Assembly (NCBI GenBank): GCA_001247695.2
Contig: LGRX02010082.1
Location: 1-19,846, forward strand
DNA from: Cymbomonas tetramitiformis
Taxonomy: Eukaryota > Chlorophyta > Pyramimonadophyceae > Pyramimonadales > Pyramimonadaceae
Length of the DNA stretch: 19,846 nt
Reading direction: 5' to 3'
Every line of letters begins with the position of its first letter. Within the stretch, counting starts at the first letter, position 1. The notes under the pieces were generated by a model that saw only the letters and a list, made by a program, of their open reading frames with translations, was not told the origin of the DNA and made no database searches. Of the stretch, positions 16,756 to 19,846 are shown piece after piece. Made by a program: the position numbers and the translations under genes.

Positions 16756-17303
16756 GCTAAATAATCAAGAAGAAAAGAACTACAAGCAAGGTACACACTA
16801 GCAATCCCTAGCAGGGAATAACAGGCAATCAAGCAATCAAAATTCACAACAGGGGCACCAAGAGGGTGCCAAAAAGAGAAGAGGGAAGAAAGCCTGTGAT
16901 GCAAAAACAACACAGTTAGCAGTTAGTGGCGATGGCGTGGAGGAGCTTGTCGTTCAGTCCCGCGTGTTTGAAGGGTACTCGCGCGAGTTTGCTAGGGTCC
17001 CTACGGTTGATCAGGCCGTCCCAGGATTTTCCTAGCTAATTTAAACGCTGAACCGGAACGTACGATTCCTCTCACTCGCCACTACTTGCCTACTTTACTT
17101 CCATGATCCCTACTTGGCGCGCCCCCTTGGCGCTTCCCTAAGCGTTTAGCCGACCATAGTCGGCTCCTAGCCTTAGGTCGGTGGTGGGGCCAAACCTGCG
17201 AGAAGACCCAGTCAGAAAACAGACAGGTCAAACAGGAAGCACTGCAACGCTCAGGGTTTCGCACTCAGAATCTCTCTCAACATACAGAAGATATAATATA
17301 TAT
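16756..17303 (-). other. untranslated leader of the Gag-like element
   Basis: No long frame occurs on either strand. Read on the minus strand, a TATATATATTATA stretch (about 17291-17303) lies some 540 nt before the gag ATG and could be the core promoter. A hairpin with arms AGCCGAC / GTCGGCT and loop CATA lies at 17148-17165, and GGCGCGCC occurs near 17117. A possible 3' splice site, TTTTTGCATCACAG, lies about 140 nt before the ATG, so the leader may contain an intron. I could not identify a tRNA primer-binding site with confidence. Confidence 0.4.
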
Positions 17304-17411
17304 ACTGTGTCTTCATTATTGATTTTAACCCCCCCCCAAGGCGATCCATAAATAATTAGCTGCAATAGTGTTTTCAAGTGGTCTCGGACTTAATTATTTA
17401 AAATCCTATCT

Positions 17412-17552
17412 ATTGTCGCACACTCTCGTTGACGCAAAATTAGATATTTTTTGAACTATTTACTATTACTATTGTACGTACACTATCATCACCGCAGAAT
17501 TAATTATTTCTGAAGCTATTTACTATTACTATTACTATTTACTATTACTATT
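17412..17552 (+). repeat. diverged AT-rich tandem repeats, left copy
   Basis: Units of about 40-60 bp contain ATTGTCG(C/T)ACAC and TTTTTTGAACTATTTACTA. The second word is shared with 18584-18604 in the same orientation. ACTATT triplet expansions fill 17515-17552. Confidence 0.7.
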
Positions 17553-17944
17553 GCATACCGTACAAATTCCTTGGCGGAATCGTTGATTATCGCGCTGCAC
17601 ATTTTACTGCAAATCAATTGTTTACGGAATACAGTATTACACCTGTGCTTACAAACGATGTATCAATATGTTCGTCTATAAAAGAGCTATTTGTGGTACA
17701 CTTTTCAGCCAAAATGGCCAAGTATATCAAAAGTTATGCCCATTCCGAGCATTTTCGGTTATTACCGCACTCACTGGCAAAGGGTTTCGCAGTCATCTAG
17801 GTCTCTGCATAATGGATACGGGGTATAAGGTATTGAACACAAAATATTATTCAAGCTTCACGCATACATGACCAATAGGTCTGTCAAGTTCCATTTGCAC
17901 ATCGTAATGATGTTCCAATCAACAACCAACGTGTCTCAAGTATC

Positions 17945-18397
17945 TTACACTCGGCTGACGGTATTGGGGTGCTGACGGTAATCTCTCGTGGCGATATACA
18001 CAGCAATGGCTTGTCGATCCAATTTTTGGAATTTGAGTGCGCCATTCGCGAAAGCAAGTTTGGCAGGGCGACCTACTGCAACCTTAGACTTTTTTATAGC
18101 CTTATACAGAAATACCTGCAGCTTTTTTTCAGCTTCATTCAGCTCGTCCGCCTGGTCTGCAGTTTGAGTTATCGCTGGCCTACGCACGACTGGGTCGTTG
18201 ACAGTTTTCGGAGCCCCAACCTTCACACCTAGGCTGGTGAGAATGGAGGCCTGCGTCATCTTATCGAGTCGACGACGGTTCACCAACATGCCTCCCTTCG
18301 TGACAGGGACACATGGGCACTCCCCAACAAGGCCATGACGGATCTTACAAAGCATGCATATCACAGCGCCAGGCGGCGGGGCTGGTGGGTCGCTCAT
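17945..18397 (-). CDS. 150-aa protein with Cys/His zinc-binding motif inside the inverted-repeat element
   Basis: ATG at 18397, TAA at 17945-17947. Near the N-terminus, CMLCKIRHGLVGECPC (about residues 14-29) gives C-x2-C-x3-H-x6-C-x-C, a compact potential zinc site. The middle is Lys/Arg-rich and probably helical (NRRRLDKMTQASIL, then ELNEAEKKLQVFLYKAIKKSK), fitting a small nucleic-acid-binding or coiled protein. No transposase catalytic motif is visible, and at 150 residues it is too short to be a full transposase. Codon content is more GC-rich than the surrounding AT-rich DNA, which supports real coding. It could be an accessory protein of the element, an exon of a longer gene, or a captured host fragment. 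Confidence 0.5.
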   Translation of the reverse strand: MSDPPAPPPGAVICMLCKIRHGLVGECPCVPVTKGGMLVNRRRLDKMTQASILTSLGVKVGAPKTVNDPVVRRPAITQTADQADELNEAEKKLQVFLYKAIKKSKVAVGRPAKLAFANGALKFQKLDRQAIAVYIATRDYRQHPNTVSRV

Positions 18398-18500
18398 CCT
18401 TGTGAAATTTGACTGCTCAACTGGACTGCCTACACGCAGTACTGTATGCCTCTCTTTCTTGCCTCAGGTGCGGAGATGCGTTATTCCGTATATAATATAT

Positions 18501-18660
18501 AAACTATTGATTGTTGTACAACTACCGTTAATTATTTTTTAAACTATGGATTGTCGTACACCACACGATGCATCCTCTTTAAATATTTTTTGAACTATTT
18601 ACTATTTACTATTGTACTGACGATCCGGCATTGGGAATAATTATTTAAAACTTGTTGCCC
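18501..18660 (+). repeat. diverged AT-rich tandem repeats, right copy
   Basis: Units begin AAACTATTGATTGTTGTAC (18501), AAACTATGGATTGTCGTAC (18541) and GAACTATTTACTATT (18592). They are related to 17412-17552 in direct, not inverted, orientation. Confidence 0.7.
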
Positions 18661-18894
18661 TATTGGTCACACTCCATTGCCGCGAGTTATTTATATTATG
18701 CCAATTGTATACGCTTCACGATTTGCGACCCAAATAATTAATTAGTTATAAAATCAATAATGAAGACACAGTAGTTCTAGTATGCTGAGTGTGATGCGAA
18801 ATGAGCTAGTGTGCTCTGTCTCATGTGACAACCGAACTCGATCAGAGGATATGGCAATCAGGTCAGTGAAGTAGTCAGAGGTGTCGAGCCGTAT

Positions 18895-18955
18895 CGGTGA
18901 TGACAGCGGTCAGGTCGGGTCGGTAATGACTGCGGTCATGACGGGTCGGTGATGG
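18895..18955 (+). repeat. 26-bp tandem repeat
   Basis: CGGTGATGACAGCGGTCAGG... (18895-18920) is followed by a second 26-bp copy with a few changes (18921-18946) and the start of a third (18947-18955, CGGTGATGG). It lies about 45 bp before the satellite array. Confidence 0.8.
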
Positions 18956-18997
18956 CAACTCTGATGACTGAGCTCGGACAGAATGCCAACTCCAGCA

Positions 18998-19846
18998 TGA
19001 TGTGAGGTCATGGGAGGGAGAGTCGTTTGTCGTGTGGCCGTCGTCAGCGTGGAGGGGGGTGTAGAGTTGTAGACAAGGTCGGGTTGGTGGGCGTTCGGCT
19101 CACGCACGTCATGCGCAGGCGCACCCTCTAGTTTACCCGCGCCAGCTCTGCACTTATGGGATCACACCCAGCCTGTGTACGCAGCTCGTGGGAGGGGCGG
19201 ATGATGTGAGGTCATGGGAGGGAGAGTCGTTTGTCGTGTGGCCGTTCAGTTGGAGGGGGTGTAGAGTTGTAGACAAGGTCGGGTTGGTGGGCGTTCGGCT
19301 CACGCACGTCATGCGCAGGCGCACCCTCTAGTTTACCCGCGCCAGCTCTGCACGCATGGGATCACACCCAGCCTGTGTACGCAGCTCGTGGGAGGGGCGG
19401 ATGATGTGAGGTCATGGGAGGGAGAGTCGTTTGTCGTGTGGCCGTCGTCAGTTGGAGGGGGGTGTAGAGTTGTAGACAAGGTCGGGTTGGTGGGCGTTTG
19501 GCTCACACACGTCATGCGCAGGCGCACCCTCTAGTTTACCCGCGCCAGCTCTGCACTTATGGGATCACACCCAGCCTGTGTACGCAGCTCGTGGGAGGGG
19601 CGGATGATGTGAGGTCATGGGAGGGAGAGTCGTTTGTCGTGTGGCCGTCCAGTTGTAGGGGGGTGTAGTATTGTAGACAAGGTCGGGTTGGTGGGCGTTC
19701 GGCTCACGCACGTCATGCGCAGGCGCACCCTCTAGTTTACCCGCGCCAGCTCTGCACTTATGGGATCACACCCAGCCTGTGTACGCAGCTCGTGGGAGGG
19801 GCGGATGATGTGAGGTCATGGGAGGGAGAGTCGTTTGCCGTGTGGC
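18998..19846 (+). repeat. satellite array, units of about 200 bp, continuing past the window
   Basis: Four complete units and part of a fifth begin TGATGTGAGGTCATGGGAGG at 18998, 19202, 19402, 19605 and 19806, giving lengths of 204, 200, 203 and 201 bp. Most length variation sits at one place, after GTGGCCGT, where copies read CGTCAGCG, TCAGTTGG, CGTCAGTT or CCAGTTGT. Elsewhere the copies differ only at single bases. The unit is GC-rich and contains CACGCACGTCATGCGCAGGC. I tested 5S rRNA and tRNA by eye and saw no match. Open frames on the minus strand here are repeat shadows. Confidence 0.93.

Larger units (their letters stand above)
17305..18771. mobile_element. element with inverted terminal repeats, 1467 bp
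   Basis: Positions 17304-17327 are the exact reverse complement of 18749-18772 (24 bp; outer end CTGTGTCTTCATTATTG). Both ends abut TA, so a TA target duplication is possible. Looser similarity continues outside these 24 bp: TTTCGCA, CTCA and CATAC occur in the same order on both sides, to about 17255 and 18815. The ends may therefore be longer than the perfect match, or two related retroelement leaders may face apart. The interior has AT-rich, diverged 40-60 bp repeats at both ends and one ORF on the minus strand. LTR identity (TG...CA ends at 17306 and 18770, next to the Gag leader) is an alternative. Confidence 0.5.

Noticed and set aside
18910..19527. Minus-strand open frames of 64-65 residues in the satellite
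   Set aside because: The same peptide repeats with the unit and is broken by its length changes.
1..19846. CRISPR array, bacterial operon, tRNA or rRNA genes
   Set aside because: Tandem repeats here lack spacer structure. Introns rule out a bacterial transporter operon. No tRNA cloverleaf or rRNA sequence was recognised by eye; a tRNAscan-SE and Rfam run would settle this.

Overview
This is eukaryotic nuclear DNA rich in mobile elements. The evidence is a multi-intron transporter gene with GT-AG introns, a minus-strand Gag-like retroelement ORF, foldback and inverted-repeat elements, palindromes and a satellite array. I cannot assign the lineage. A betaine/choline-type transporter, a UGUAA motif after its stop codon and a Gly/Lys-rich zinc-knuckle Gag would suit an alga or other marine protist, but none of these is diagnostic.

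Layout. 1-336: a possible 3' terminal exon of an unknown gene. 337-1137: a 783-bp foldback element with two identical 300-bp arms and a 9-bp target duplication. 1281-6158: a ten-exon plus-strand gene whose exons join in phase into an 846-residue BCCT-family transporter with a PLAC8-like cysteine-rich C-terminus. I reconstructed it exon by exon, and every junction keeps frame. Two conserved BCCT segments, one of them on a 30-nt microexon, exist only if the gene is spliced. 6159-7810: no convincing gene. 7811-8919: a minus-strand coding region in two frames with a CCCH-type zinc-binding motif. 8920-9771: four copies of one dispersed palindrome. 9772-10178: a possible two-exon small gene. 11230-12435: a possible spliced minus-strand gene or pseudogene of unknown function. 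12614-13269: an inverted-repeat element with an internal 103-bp tandem duplication. 13417-16755: a 1112-residue Gag-like ORF with one CCHC knuckle, no pol and two C-terminal hydrophobic segments; its untranslated leader runs to about 17303. 17305-18771: an element with inverted ends that carries a 150-residue zinc-motif ORF. 18895-19846: short repeats, then a satellite with units of about 200 bp that runs off the right edge.

The only cellular gene I can name is the transporter. It would import a quaternary ammonium or sulphonium osmolyte such as glycine betaine, choline or DMSP. The rest looks mostly like mobile or decaying sequence. The strongest leads are the BCCT-PLAC8 fusion, the identical-arm foldback element beside its promoter, the pol-less Gag with membrane-like segments, and the repeated palindrome at 9065-9693.
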